Assembly: GCA_948956705.1 (NCBI GenBank)
Contig: CARCZS010000007.1
Coordinates: 1 to 64,000 of the forward strand
DNA: 64,000 nucleotides
Reading direction: 5' to 3'
DNA from: an uncultured Phocaeicola sp.
Lineage (GTDB): Bacteria; Bacteroidota; Bacteroidia; Bacteroidales; Bacteroidaceae
Below, one piece after another: positions 41,124 to 48,761 of the stretch (within the stretch, counting starts at the first letter, position 1; every line of letters starts with the position of its first letter). The translations under genes were made by a program, and so were the position numbers. Below the pieces are notes generated by a model. That model had not been told where the DNA came from. It worked only from the letters and a program-made list of their open reading frames with translations, and searched no databases.

Positions 41124-43442
41124 TCAGAATGTTATTTTCGCTGCAAATTCTACGGTGAACGGACGGATGTAGCTTCCTGCCATCCATGCACCGTTATAAG
41201 CGACAGCATTTTCCTTATCCACCAGTTCCGCACCCGAAATGCTTCCCTTTGCACCGGTCTGATTCAAGAAGTTAATCACCGTTCCGCTTAAAGAAAGATG
41301 TTTGTTCACATTCCAGTTAATGCCGCCAAAGGTTTCCCAGCGTCCGTTAAAGTAATAAGCATTCTTAATATTGGCATACGTCTTGCTGAAGTAACGGAAG
41401 CTGGCCCATACCTTCAAGTCTTTGGTGATGTTGTAACTCGGGTCCAGTTCAATCAGCACCTTCGGAATTTCGGTTACAATATTACCGGTGGCGTTGATGC
41501 CCGAAGTCGTTCCGTCACTGAAAGTAACCCCCGTCTCATATTTCTTGTATTTCGGGCTCTGGTAAGTAAACAAGAAGTGGAAATCAAATCCTTTGAAAGG
41601 CTTCACAACCGCATCTGTTGTCCAACCAATGGTTTCAATATCATAGCTCAGTGCTGCGGCTTTGATATCCTTATCATTGTTGGGGTTAATCAGATTCAGT
41701 GTCGAGTTGTTATTTGTCTTGGCAATATAAGTGAACAAGGAAGTCAGGCTGAGCCAGTCATTATTGAAATAGATACCGGCACGTCCCAACGGAATGGTTA
41801 TCTTATCTACATTCGGCATCTCGGCAGGTGCAAAGTTCGACATATTCGGACGCTGGGTATTGTAAGTGAAATCGGCAGTGAAACCAAACTGTTGCGTCAT
41901 CTTATAAGTAGCGGCTGCCGTGAATGCCATATTGAGCCAATCATAACTATAACCGCGAGGGGCAATCTTGGTGCCGTCGGCTGCAATCGCCCCGATGTGA
42001 TAATTGGCAAAACGGCCTACCGCTTTTCCGTCTGCATTGTACACAGCCAGATTCTTTCCTGCCAAACGCTGGTATTCAAAACGAGCGCCATAATACACAT
42101 TCCATTTATCAGTAATATCCCAATCGTGAGTAGCATAAAGAGCCAGCTTATTTTCATGGCCTTTATAGTATTCCGAAGCATTCTGATTCAGATTATAATA
42201 TGGAGTATCACCATAATGATGAATGTCTTTGGTATCGGCACTGTAAAGAATCTGAGGATATTCTTCTACCGTATGGTCGTACATCGTGGTGTTTGAAGCA
42301 TAGTCCACATCATAATACCATTCGTTCAAGCCCACGCGCCAAGTCATGTTGTCATACTTCCGTGACAGTTCGGTGGTAAAGAAGAACTCATCGATGCTAC
42401 CCCGGTTGAAACACGACATACGGCTCTGCACATACCCTTCGTAGGGGGTCAGCGTTCCGTCCAATGCCTTCCGGCTGTAGCCGTCCGCCACTGTTTTCTT
42501 CTCCATCGACATGGGAGTCTGGTAGAGATAAGAGCCCAGTGCATGGTCATATTTCATATTCACAGTCCACTCCAAGCCATTATCCCATTTGTAACGGTTC
42601 AGCAATGTGAATTGATTGCCTTTGCTGGCAGTAGCATCATAAAGGCTTGTCTTTTTCATCTCACCTGTGCGCATATCCATATAAACAATGTCCGAGACAT
42701 TAGGAAGATAGGAAGAAGTGCCGAGTCCGAATCCGGGAATTTCCTTCACACTGCCGTCACCCACATAAATAAAGGGCGCACCGGTAGTGGCATTCGACAG
42801 CCAGTGACTATTACTGTAATGATAGATGGCCGACAACTGTCCGCGACCTTCATGGTAGAACTTTGTCAAAGCAAACTTATAGATTTGTGTGCGGTCCTGA
42901 TACTGTGCAAAGCGAAGTTTGAACGAACCCGGGTCAAAATTCTGATAGACACTTCCACTGTAGAACCAGTCCTTGCCGATGCTTCCGTTCAAGTTGAAAT
43001 CAAACTGCTGTTTGCCAAAGTGATTGGTATTATAATTCAGCACGCCATTGAAATCCTTAGCCTTGTTCAGTCCCAATTCGGTAAAAGAGTTCACAGCATA
43101 ACCGATGTTTCCGGTAGTAATGGCAGTTTCGGATATTTTAAGCAGTCCGGTATGCCCCAAGCTACTGTCTCCACGCCAGTGCGTGTTTACATTATGGGGA
43201 TTTGAATTATAGACCACGGGCAAACCGTTTTCGAGTACATTCACATCGCCGCCGGGCAGACCGATGGAGATTTCACGTGGGCCATTGGCACTGGCCGCAT
43301 TCAGCATGACATTTCGATTGCCTTCTTCCTTCGAGTTAGAGACGACTTTGGCTGAGTCTTGTTGTGCGTGGCTGTTCAAGCAAGCGGCTGCCCATATAAT
43401 AAGGAGCGCGCCCATTCTGTTCATTCGCTGATTCTTGTTCAT
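41124..43442 (-). CDS. TonB-dependent receptor of the fructan locus, without SusD partner
   Basis: A 772-residue outer-membrane protein. After the signal peptide (MNRMGALLIIWAAACLNSHA) there is a plug-like region (REISIGLPGGDVNVLENGLP) without the carboxypeptidase D-like domain seen in SusC, then a barrel rich in alternating aromatic strands ending in AAKITF (C-terminal Phe). It is about 230 residues shorter than the SusC protein at 10.5-13.6 kb and no susD gene is nearby, so it resembles classic TonB-dependent transporters, like the sucrose receptors of Xanthomonas, more than SusC. The ATG at 43442 is chosen because the -7 element at 43475-43482 lies inside the longer frame (to 43559). Confidence 0.8.
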   Translation of the reverse strand: MNKNQRMNRMGALLIIWAAACLNSHAQQDSAKVVSNSKEEGNRNVMLNAASANGPREISIGLPGGDVNVLENGLPVVYNSNPHNVNTHWRGDSSLGHTGLLKISETAITTGNIGYAVNSFTELGLNKAKDFNGVLNYNTNHFGKQQFDFNLNGSIGKDWFYSGSVYQNFDPGSFKLRFAQYQDRTQIYKFALTKFYHEGRGQLSAIYHYSNSHWLSNATTGAPFIYVGDGSVKEIPGFGLGTSSYLPNVSDIVYMDMRTGEMKKTSLYDATASKGNQFTLLNRYKWDNGLEWTVNMKYDHALGSYLYQTPMSMEKKTVADGYSRKALDGTLTPYEGYVQSRMSCFNRGSIDEFFFTTELSRKYDNMTWRVGLNEWYYDVDYASNTTMYDHTVEEYPQILYSADTKDIHHYGDTPYYNLNQNASEYYKGHENKLALYATHDWDITDKWNVYYGARFEYQRLAGKNLAVYNADGKAVGRFANYHIGAIAADGTKIAPRGYSYDWLNMAFTAAATYKMTQQFGFTADFTYNTQRPNMSNFAPAEMPNVDKITIPLGRAGIYFNNDWLSLTSLFTYIAKTNNNSTLNLINPNNDKDIKAAALSYDIETIGWTTDAVVKPFKGFDFHFLFTYQSPKYKKYETGVTFSDGTTSGINATGNIVTEIPKVLIELDPSYNITKDLKVWASFRYFSKTYANIKNAYYFNGRWETFGGINWNVNKHLSLSGTVINFLNQTGAKGSISGAELVDKENAVAYNGAWMAGSYIRPFTVEFAAKITF

Positions 43443-43474
43443 AGCATTAAATGTTTTTAGAAGTTTTTCTGAGG

Positions 43475-43482
43475 CAAAGGTA
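43475..43482 (-). promoter_or_regulatory. -7 promoter element (TACCTTTG) for the TonB-dependent receptor
   Basis: Minus-strand perfect TAnnTTTG, 32 bases upstream of the ATG at 43442. Confidence 0.6.
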
Positions 43483-43503
43483 AGGGTTGTCTCACAACAC
43501 TTT

Positions 43504-43520
43504 TGAAACATTTGTTGCAT
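43504..43520. promoter_or_regulatory. Candidate operator of the fructan locus, copy 2
   Basis: TGAAACATTTGTTGCA, identical to copy 1 except for one base in the right arm, 21 bases upstream of the receptor -7 element. ATGTAACATT at 43562-43571 is a second word shared with the GH32 upstream region (reverse complement at 40997-41006). Confidence 0.55.
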
Positions 43521-43689
43521 GGGATAACACTCTTGTTTCCTTGTAACAAAAGTGCTCAATTATGTAACATTCTTAGTGAACAGAAGTCATTCCGAAAGTC
43601 CTTTCACGCTTCACGCGTCCAAAAACCGCCATTTCATCGAAGAAAATTGTGAAAGAAACTGTCGGGACTGAAGTTTCACCCCGATGCAA

Positions 43690-45423
43690 TCAGCATTTTA
43701 TTTCTTCGCATTTCACCATATCCCAGCCCTTAAACTGAAGCAAGATGCAATGCAAGTCAGTTCCACTGCCGGCGAGCAACACTTTTTTGTCCCGACTATA
43801 CTGTTCCAACTGCCGTCTTCCTTCGCAGGCTTGCTCCTCCAGCTCAGCCTCAGTAGCTGTACGCGACGCATACTTCAGTTCCATAATATAGCTGTGTTTC
43901 GTTTCGGGATAACGCTGCTTGTCGGACAACAAGAAGAAATCACAATAACCATAATTCATTTCCAGTTCGGGATGCACCAAGTAATACGAGGCCAACGCCA
44001 AATATGCTTTAAAAAAGCCTTGCAGATTACGTTCCCCCTCTATGGCATCGCGGACAGCCGAATTATCACGGTAAGCCTTGGCAATGAACTCAAACAAAGG
44101 CTTCCAATCTCCGTCAAAAGCCATATCATCAATTAAATCTTTCAAACGAGGCAGATAAATTTCTCCATGCTGCTGGTAATACTCACGAAGGAAGCCGAAG
44201 TATTGTTCACGCACGCAGTTATTGGGAATACACATCACGATGCGGTCACCTCTGGTTCCACACATTGTAAGCAAACCATAATAATAAAGCAAACTCCGGA
44301 AATTATCGGTTTGGGTAATCTTCTCAGCGGGGAATGAGGTATGCAGGTTCACCAGAATTTCTCCTTTCGCCCCTATCTCCTCTATAGTGCTCATGCGGTC
44401 CTCCCCTTCCTGATTTTCATGGTCGAGCCGGGCAAGCATCTTGAGTTTACTATAATCCGTGCGAATATTCTTATCAACCATTTCTTTCGGAGAAGCTCCC
44501 GACATCACCCGATGACGCAAATAATACAATGTCATATCACAATTGAATATCTTCGGGTCGGTTCTTAAACTTTCCTCAGCAAAACAATAATTATCGTACC
44601 AAGGTTTCATCTCCCGAATCATTTCGTCGATATCCCCTTCCAACCTACCTGCCTGCTGATAATACCGAAACATCTCGCGCACTTCCGTTTCACTGAATCC
44701 CATCATCATGTTGAACTGCGGAGCAGTACTGATATTCCAATCAATATTATATCCGCTGGAAAGGTCGTCCAACGTCACCGGACTCACTCCCATCATAAAA
44801 ATACGTTCAAACATACCTTTAAATTGCTTGAAGTATTCCCGGTAAAAACCGCTGGCATGGGTCAAGTCACGGAAAAGGTTCTTGCCTTGTTCACTCAGTA
44901 TGACATTGGTAAAGTTATCATATTCATCAATAATCAAATAAAGCAAATGTCCCAAACGCCGAGCCGTGGCCTCCAGCCAATGCAACTTGGTGGAAGCTTC
45001 GGTGGAAGCGACTATCCGGTCAAAATCCGTTTCATTCTGATAATACTCCGCATACGTACTGAAGAAATCATTCAACTGCACACTGCAATAATCATTGAAA
45101 TTATCTTCCAATGTTCCCCTGCCCAGATTGGCTTTAGAGAAGTCAAAGTAAAGCACTTGATAAACGCCTTGCAGTTTGGTGGGATGCTTGCCTATCCACA
45201 GATTGCCGAACCATTGTTCAAAACGGTCTTTTTGCGACATATCATAATAAGCACGCATCATGGTAAGGAATACACTTTTCCCAAAACGACGCGGACGAAC
45301 CCAAAGGAGATAGTTTGCCATATCTTCTATCAGAGGTAGAAAATGCGTTTTATCTACATAATAATAATCCTGGCCTACCAATCGGCTGAAATCCGACACT
45401 CCGTAAGGTATTCCTTTTGCCAT
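43690..45423 (-). CDS. AAA-ATPase-like protein with C-terminal PD-(D/E)XK nuclease-like domain (DUF1703)
   Basis: A 577-residue member of a family greatly expanded in Bacteroides. The N-terminal AAA-ATPase_like domain (about 5-300) begins GIPYGVSDFSRLVGQDYYYV and VDKTHFLPLIEDM, with a degenerate Walker A WVRPRRFGKSVFLT and Walker B LYLIIDEYDNF. The C-terminal PDDEXK_9-type domain (about 480-577) has NYGYCDFFLL and HSYIMELKYA, giving the D...ExK pattern. No substrate is known; roles in mobile-element or RNA biology are speculation. The ATG at 45423 follows the -7 element at 45447-45454. Confidence 0.88.
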   Translation of the reverse strand: MAKGIPYGVSDFSRLVGQDYYYVDKTHFLPLIEDMANYLLWVRPRRFGKSVFLTMMRAYYDMSQKDRFEQWFGNLWIGKHPTKLQGVYQVLYFDFSKANLGRGTLEDNFNDYCSVQLNDFFSTYAEYYQNETDFDRIVASTEASTKLHWLEATARRLGHLLYLIIDEYDNFTNVILSEQGKNLFRDLTHASGFYREYFKQFKGMFERIFMMGVSPVTLDDLSSGYNIDWNISTAPQFNMMMGFSETEVREMFRYYQQAGRLEGDIDEMIREMKPWYDNYCFAEESLRTDPKIFNCDMTLYYLRHRVMSGASPKEMVDKNIRTDYSKLKMLARLDHENQEGEDRMSTIEEIGAKGEILVNLHTSFPAEKITQTDNFRSLLYYYGLLTMCGTRGDRIVMCIPNNCVREQYFGFLREYYQQHGEIYLPRLKDLIDDMAFDGDWKPLFEFIAKAYRDNSAVRDAIEGERNLQGFFKAYLALASYYLVHPELEMNYGYCDFFLLSDKQRYPETKHSYIMELKYASRTATEAELEEQACEGRRQLEQYSRDKKVLLAGSGTDLHCILLQFKGWDMVKCEEIKC

Positions 45424-45446
45424 AATCCATCTGTTTTTGTTCAAGA

Positions 45447-45454
45447 CAAAGTTA
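45447..45454 (-). promoter_or_regulatory. -7 promoter element (TAACTTTG) for the AAA-ATPase-like gene
   Basis: Minus-strand perfect TAnnTTTG, 23 bases upstream of the ATG at 45423. Confidence 0.55.
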
Positions 45455-45529
45455 GTTCTTCTTTTTCTCTTTAACAACCCCTAAACTCTTTTTCTCGGCA
45501 GATTAATAGGTTTTTACGGTATGATTAAG

Positions 45530-45537
45530 TACTTTTG
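45530..45537 (+). promoter_or_regulatory. -7 promoter element (TACTTTTG) for the HU-like gene
   Basis: Perfect match 174 bases upstream of the ATG at 45712. The expected transcription start (about 45544) lies just before the 22-bp repeat array, so the array is in the RNA leader. Confidence 0.55.
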
Positions 45538-45550
45538 TACTGAATACTAA

Positions 45551-45647
45551 GACAGACTCCGCCAACAGACTGTACAGTCCGTTACAGTAGACCGTACAGT
45601 CCATTACAGCAGACTATACAATCCATTGCAGCAGATTATAAAAGCCC
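45551..45647. repeat. 22-bp-period palindromic tandem array, copy 1
   Basis: Three full units at 45568, 45590 and 45612, each a 12-base dyad (GACTGTACAGTC, GACCGTACAGTC, GACTATACAATC) plus a 10-base linker (CGTTACAGTA, CATTACAGCA, CATTGCAGCA). Decayed partial units flank them. The first dyad is a perfect palindrome. There are no unique spacers, so it is not a CRISPR array. A related array in the opposite orientation lies at 62666-62735. Confidence 0.85.
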
Positions 45648-45711
45648 TTAGGAAGAAAACCCTTAGCCTTCAGGAATAAACAACTTAATTCTCCTATTAA
45701 AAAGCATTAGC

Positions 45712-46323
45712 ATGGCAGCAAAGTATGATTTCAAGACGTCTCCCGACATACAGGGGGACAAGGAGCAGCCCACCCTGTATCCACAAATTGTAGTATCGGG
45801 CACAAAAGACCTGACAGATTTAGCTAAGGACGTAGCCCGACGCTCCACCATCAAGGAAGGAACGGTTCTAGGCCTGTTCTGTGATTTGGAAAGTATTATC
45901 GCCAATTATCTGGCAGACGGTTATAACGTGAGACTGGGGGAGCTAGGCACTTTCTCCGCCACCCTGACCTGTCGCAAGGTGACAGACAAGCACGAGATAC
46001 GCGCTGCATCGGTACACTTTGACAACGTGAAGTTCAAACCTACCCGGCAGTTTCGCAAAGAGATACGTGCCAAAGGCGAATTAGAACGCGCGGAATATGG
46101 TTTCCGGATTTCTTCCTCCCAATATTCGGAAGAAGAACGCTTTGCATTACTGACGGCCTATCTGAAGGAACATTCCGTCATTAACTGCAAGGAGTATTGT
46201 AAACTTACGGGACTGCTGAAGACAAAGGCGGGCATCGAACTGCGCCGATGGTACAACGACAAGAGGATAACAAGAGAGGGACGGACTCCGCACGTGATGT
46301 ACAGGGCAATGCCGGAGGCTTAA
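45712..46323 (+). CDS. HU-like DNA-binding protein (HU-HIG family)
   Basis: A 203-residue protein with an HU/IHF fold at about residues 1-125: LYPQIVVSGTKDLTDLAKDV, ANYLADGYNVRLGELGTFS then KFKPTRQFRKEI. The C-terminal 75 residues add a second small helical domain (YSEEERFALLTAYLKEHSVI, NCKEYCKLTGLLKTKAGIEL), likely a winged-helix-like extension. Bacteroides carry many such proteins; unlike true HU (about 90 residues) their function is unknown, probably nucleoid or locus-specific DNA binding. Its leader contains a 22-bp palindromic array, a possible binding site for the protein itself. A strong terminator follows. Confidence 0.85.
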   Translation: MAAKYDFKTSPDIQGDKEQPTLYPQIVVSGTKDLTDLAKDVARRSTIKEGTVLGLFCDLESIIANYLADGYNVRLGELGTFSATLTCRKVTDKHEIRAASVHFDNVKFKPTRQFRKEIRAKGELERAEYGFRISSSQYSEEERFALLTAYLKEHSVINCKEYCKLTGLLKTKAGIELRRWYNDKRITREGRTPHVMYRAMPEA

Positions 46324-46401
46324 TTAATACACCGCCATACCTCTTTCCGCAGGTTTGATTTTTATGAAAACAAGGAAGATGTCAAAACTTCCCTTTTATC
46401 G

Positions 46402-46446
46402 AAATCACCCTCGCTACAACTGTCTGTGGCGAGGGTGATTTTTAGT
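46402..46446 (+). terminator. Intrinsic terminator after the HU-like gene
   Basis: A perfect 13-base stem AAATCACCCTCGC / GCGAGGGTGATTT followed by TTAGTTTAT. It is nearly symmetric and may also end the LruC transcript from the right. Confidence 0.8.
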
Positions 46447-46496
46447 TTATGAGCGTTTCGACACACCCTTCTCGCAAGAAGGTTATCCCCCCCCTC

Positions 46497-48494
46497 TTAT
46501 TTGGTCGGTGTTTTATACCAATCTTGATGTGAATCTCTATGAGCTCCCCACGCGCCAAAGTCTCCATATTTCTCATTAATCATCTGGCGCTCTGCCGGAT
46601 ATACCCAGTCTGTAGGAATACATAAAGCAAAAGGCACATCACCCTTTATAAATTCAGGGTCATCCTGTGAAATATAAACTCTTAAATCCGGGTTATTCTT
46701 TTCATAAATATAAAAGACTACGTCAGCGAGACTTTCTATGTTTTTTATTGTTTGTTTAGGCATCTCTTCCCATGTAGAAGGACCGGGATTGACTATTGTA
46801 CCAGCCGATACCCCTAAAGCTTCATGCACACTGCCCCACAACACATTATCCCGACCATTTACCTTACAACCGACAGACAGTTCTTTGCTTGCTCCGGCAG
46901 CCGCCAATGCAACTGTGACCTCCTCATCTTTCACAACCGTTACTTTCAGCACCACATCGTTAAAATCATAGTCGCCGACAGTAGTGGTAATATCTTCAAA
47001 TGCATAAGTCACAATACCCAAATCCGGTTCTACATCCGGTGCTCCATTCTCATACTCCGGATTACAACCCTGCGCATTGTCCCCGACTGTTGCATTCACC
47101 AATAATGCATGACCGGAGGCGGACCATGGTTCAAAAAAGTCATTTCCACATGTCACATTGGTAACTCCGCTCATTGTAAGTTCCCCCTTATCATCATCAT
47201 AAGAGGCTCCTTCAACACACAGCAGCAAAGGCTTGTCCTTATCCTGTACGCTTGCATCACTGTTCAGCCGAACACTATTCTCAAATTCCAGACTTTGAGT
47301 TTTAAAGATACTTTTACCGGCCATATTTAAAGTTGCATTTTTTAATTTAGCACTTTCCTCACTAAAAATAAACCCACTATTATTAAAGATAACATCCTTG
47401 CCATTATTGCCTTCCAGTTCAAAGCTTTCACCAAGATATAAATTACAATTATTCTGAAGTTGATACCCTGAAGAGACTTCAAACTCATAACAAGTATAAT
47501 AGCCATCATTTACCCATGTAGCACTTGATTTGTGCTCATTGGCGCCATCAGTACTATTACTATCTATCGATGTTTCATCGACCGAAAACCGTCCATCCTC
47601 TCCATTATAGAACTCGCCTGCTTTAAATTCAAAATCAGCTGCTACCTGCATTGCTCCATAGTTAATAAGCCTGGCTTCTTTATTCTGCATGCTAAACTCA
47701 TCTGCGTGAATATCGACAGTTCCTTTATTATAGATAGAGCCTTTTAAAGTAAAGGTTTTGTCATTTTCTTCGGTTCTTTCAATATTTAATGTACCGTCGG
47801 CACATACTATGATTGTTCCTTTGTCAACTTTATCAGCGGTTAGTGTGAAAGTAAACCCGGACGTTATATACAATACAACACCGTCCGCAAAATTTATCTT
47901 ATCTGTAGTCACATCCTCTGAGATGAAATAAGAACCAGCTTTCAAATGTTTGCCAATATCGCCTTTTGTCACTCCCTTAGCACCACTCGGACAAATAAAG
48001 TCCTTATCATTATCAGGCAAATTATCTATTTCAATATTAGTAGCACGTGCAGAAGCCGCACGCTGGGCTGTAGAACGTCCGAAAGCAGCTACAAACTTAT
48101 CATTTTTAAGGGTTGCAACGGTCACCACAAAATCCTTATCCCCCATTTGGCGCATCACGTAAGCATATTGCATTGCTGATGGGGCATCAAATTTCAAACT
48201 CACTGTAGTACCGTCTTTCACCTCTGCCTCAGCAAGTATCCGCGCATCGTTGTCTGCCTTAAAAGGATTATCAGTCAATACTTTTACAGTATAACTAGCT
48301 CCGGTGTTCGTATCCATAGTGACATCCAAGGTGCGTACTGCCATCATGTTCCAATCTTGGTTAGGGTCAACGTCCTTCACCGGAAAGTTTTCTTTTGCTT
48401 CTTCCTTTACTCGTTCTGAATCGAACAAACTTTTATGGTCTGTGCACGAAGCAAATGCAGCAAGTACCATCCCTAGAATCAATAATTTCTTCAT
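46497..48494 (-). CDS. LruC/DUF4842-domain lipoprotein, paralogue 1
   Basis: A 665-residue lipoprotein (MKKLLILGMVLAAFASC). After the Cys come TDHKSLFDS and ENFPVKDVDPNQDWNMMAVR, an N-terminal motif shared by all three paralogues. The middle (about 180-440) is a run of short Asn/Gly-rich beta repeats that looks like a beta-helix. The C-terminal LruC/DUF4842 domain (about 470-660) has YAFEDITTTVGDYDFNDVVL, with the acidic DYDFND loop typical of calcium-binding sites, then the VHEALGVSAGTIVN motif. It is probably a surface or secreted adhesin-like protein; no substrate is known. ATG 48494 follows a -7 element at 48518-48525. Confidence 0.82.
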   Translation of the reverse strand: MKKLLILGMVLAAFASCTDHKSLFDSERVKEEAKENFPVKDVDPNQDWNMMAVRTLDVTMDTNTGASYTVKVLTDNPFKADNDARILAEAEVKDGTTVSLKFDAPSAMQYAYVMRQMGDKDFVVTVATLKNDKFVAAFGRSTAQRAASARATNIEIDNLPDNDKDFICPSGAKGVTKGDIGKHLKAGSYFISEDVTTDKINFADGVVLYITSGFTFTLTADKVDKGTIIVCADGTLNIERTEENDKTFTLKGSIYNKGTVDIHADEFSMQNKEARLINYGAMQVAADFEFKAGEFYNGEDGRFSVDETSIDSNSTDGANEHKSSATWVNDGYYTCYEFEVSSGYQLQNNCNLYLGESFELEGNNGKDVIFNNSGFIFSEESAKLKNATLNMAGKSIFKTQSLEFENSVRLNSDASVQDKDKPLLLCVEGASYDDDKGELTMSGVTNVTCGNDFFEPWSASGHALLVNATVGDNAQGCNPEYENGAPDVEPDLGIVTYAFEDITTTVGDYDFNDVVLKVTVVKDEEVTVALAAAGASKELSVGCKVNGRDNVLWGSVHEALGVSAGTIVNPGPSTWEEMPKQTIKNIESLADVVFYIYEKNNPDLRVYISQDDPEFIKGDVPFALCIPTDWVYPAERQMINEKYGDFGAWGAHRDSHQDWYKTPTK

Positions 48495-48517
48495 ATCATA
48501 ATAAGTGTTAGAGTGAA

Positions 48518-48525
48518 CAAAAGTA
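48518..48525 (-). promoter_or_regulatory. -7 promoter element (TACTTTTG) for LruC paralogue 1
   Basis: Minus-strand perfect TAnnTTTG, 23 bases upstream of the ATG at 48494; the longer frame to 48617 therefore overstates the gene. Confidence 0.55.
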
Positions 48526-48643
48526 AATATTATATTATTATAAAACAAAAATGAAGAAGGTATTTCACTGATTCTTAAGTTTTTGATTGATTTACCAATA
48601 CTTTTGAATGAAATCATCCCATCTCGACACAGACCATCAACTT

Positions 48644-48685
48644 AAAAGGGCTAAAAGTTGTCAACATGACCGCTTTTAGCCCTTT
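48644..48685 (-). terminator. Intrinsic terminator after LruC paralogue 2
   Basis: A perfect 14-base stem AAAAGGGCTAAAAG / CTTTTAGCCCTTTT with a 14-base loop, lying between paralogues 2 and 1. It shows that the two are separate transcripts. Confidence 0.85.
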
Positions 48686-48761
48686 TCTTCGAAATGGTAG
48701 TTTTTTATTAAATCAGCCAAATATATTCATTATCTATGCAGACTTATGTTTAGTTTTAAAA

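Noticed and set aside
43690..45423. AAA/PD-(D/E)XK protein as part of a defence island
   Set aside because: The family is widespread and multi-copy in Bacteroides, no partner genes typical of phage defence are adjacent, and the neighbours are metabolic or unknown.
45551..45647. Possible CRISPR array in the 22-bp repeats
   Set aside because: The units are contiguous with a 22-base period, the linkers are themselves repeated, and there are no unique spacers or cas genes nearby.
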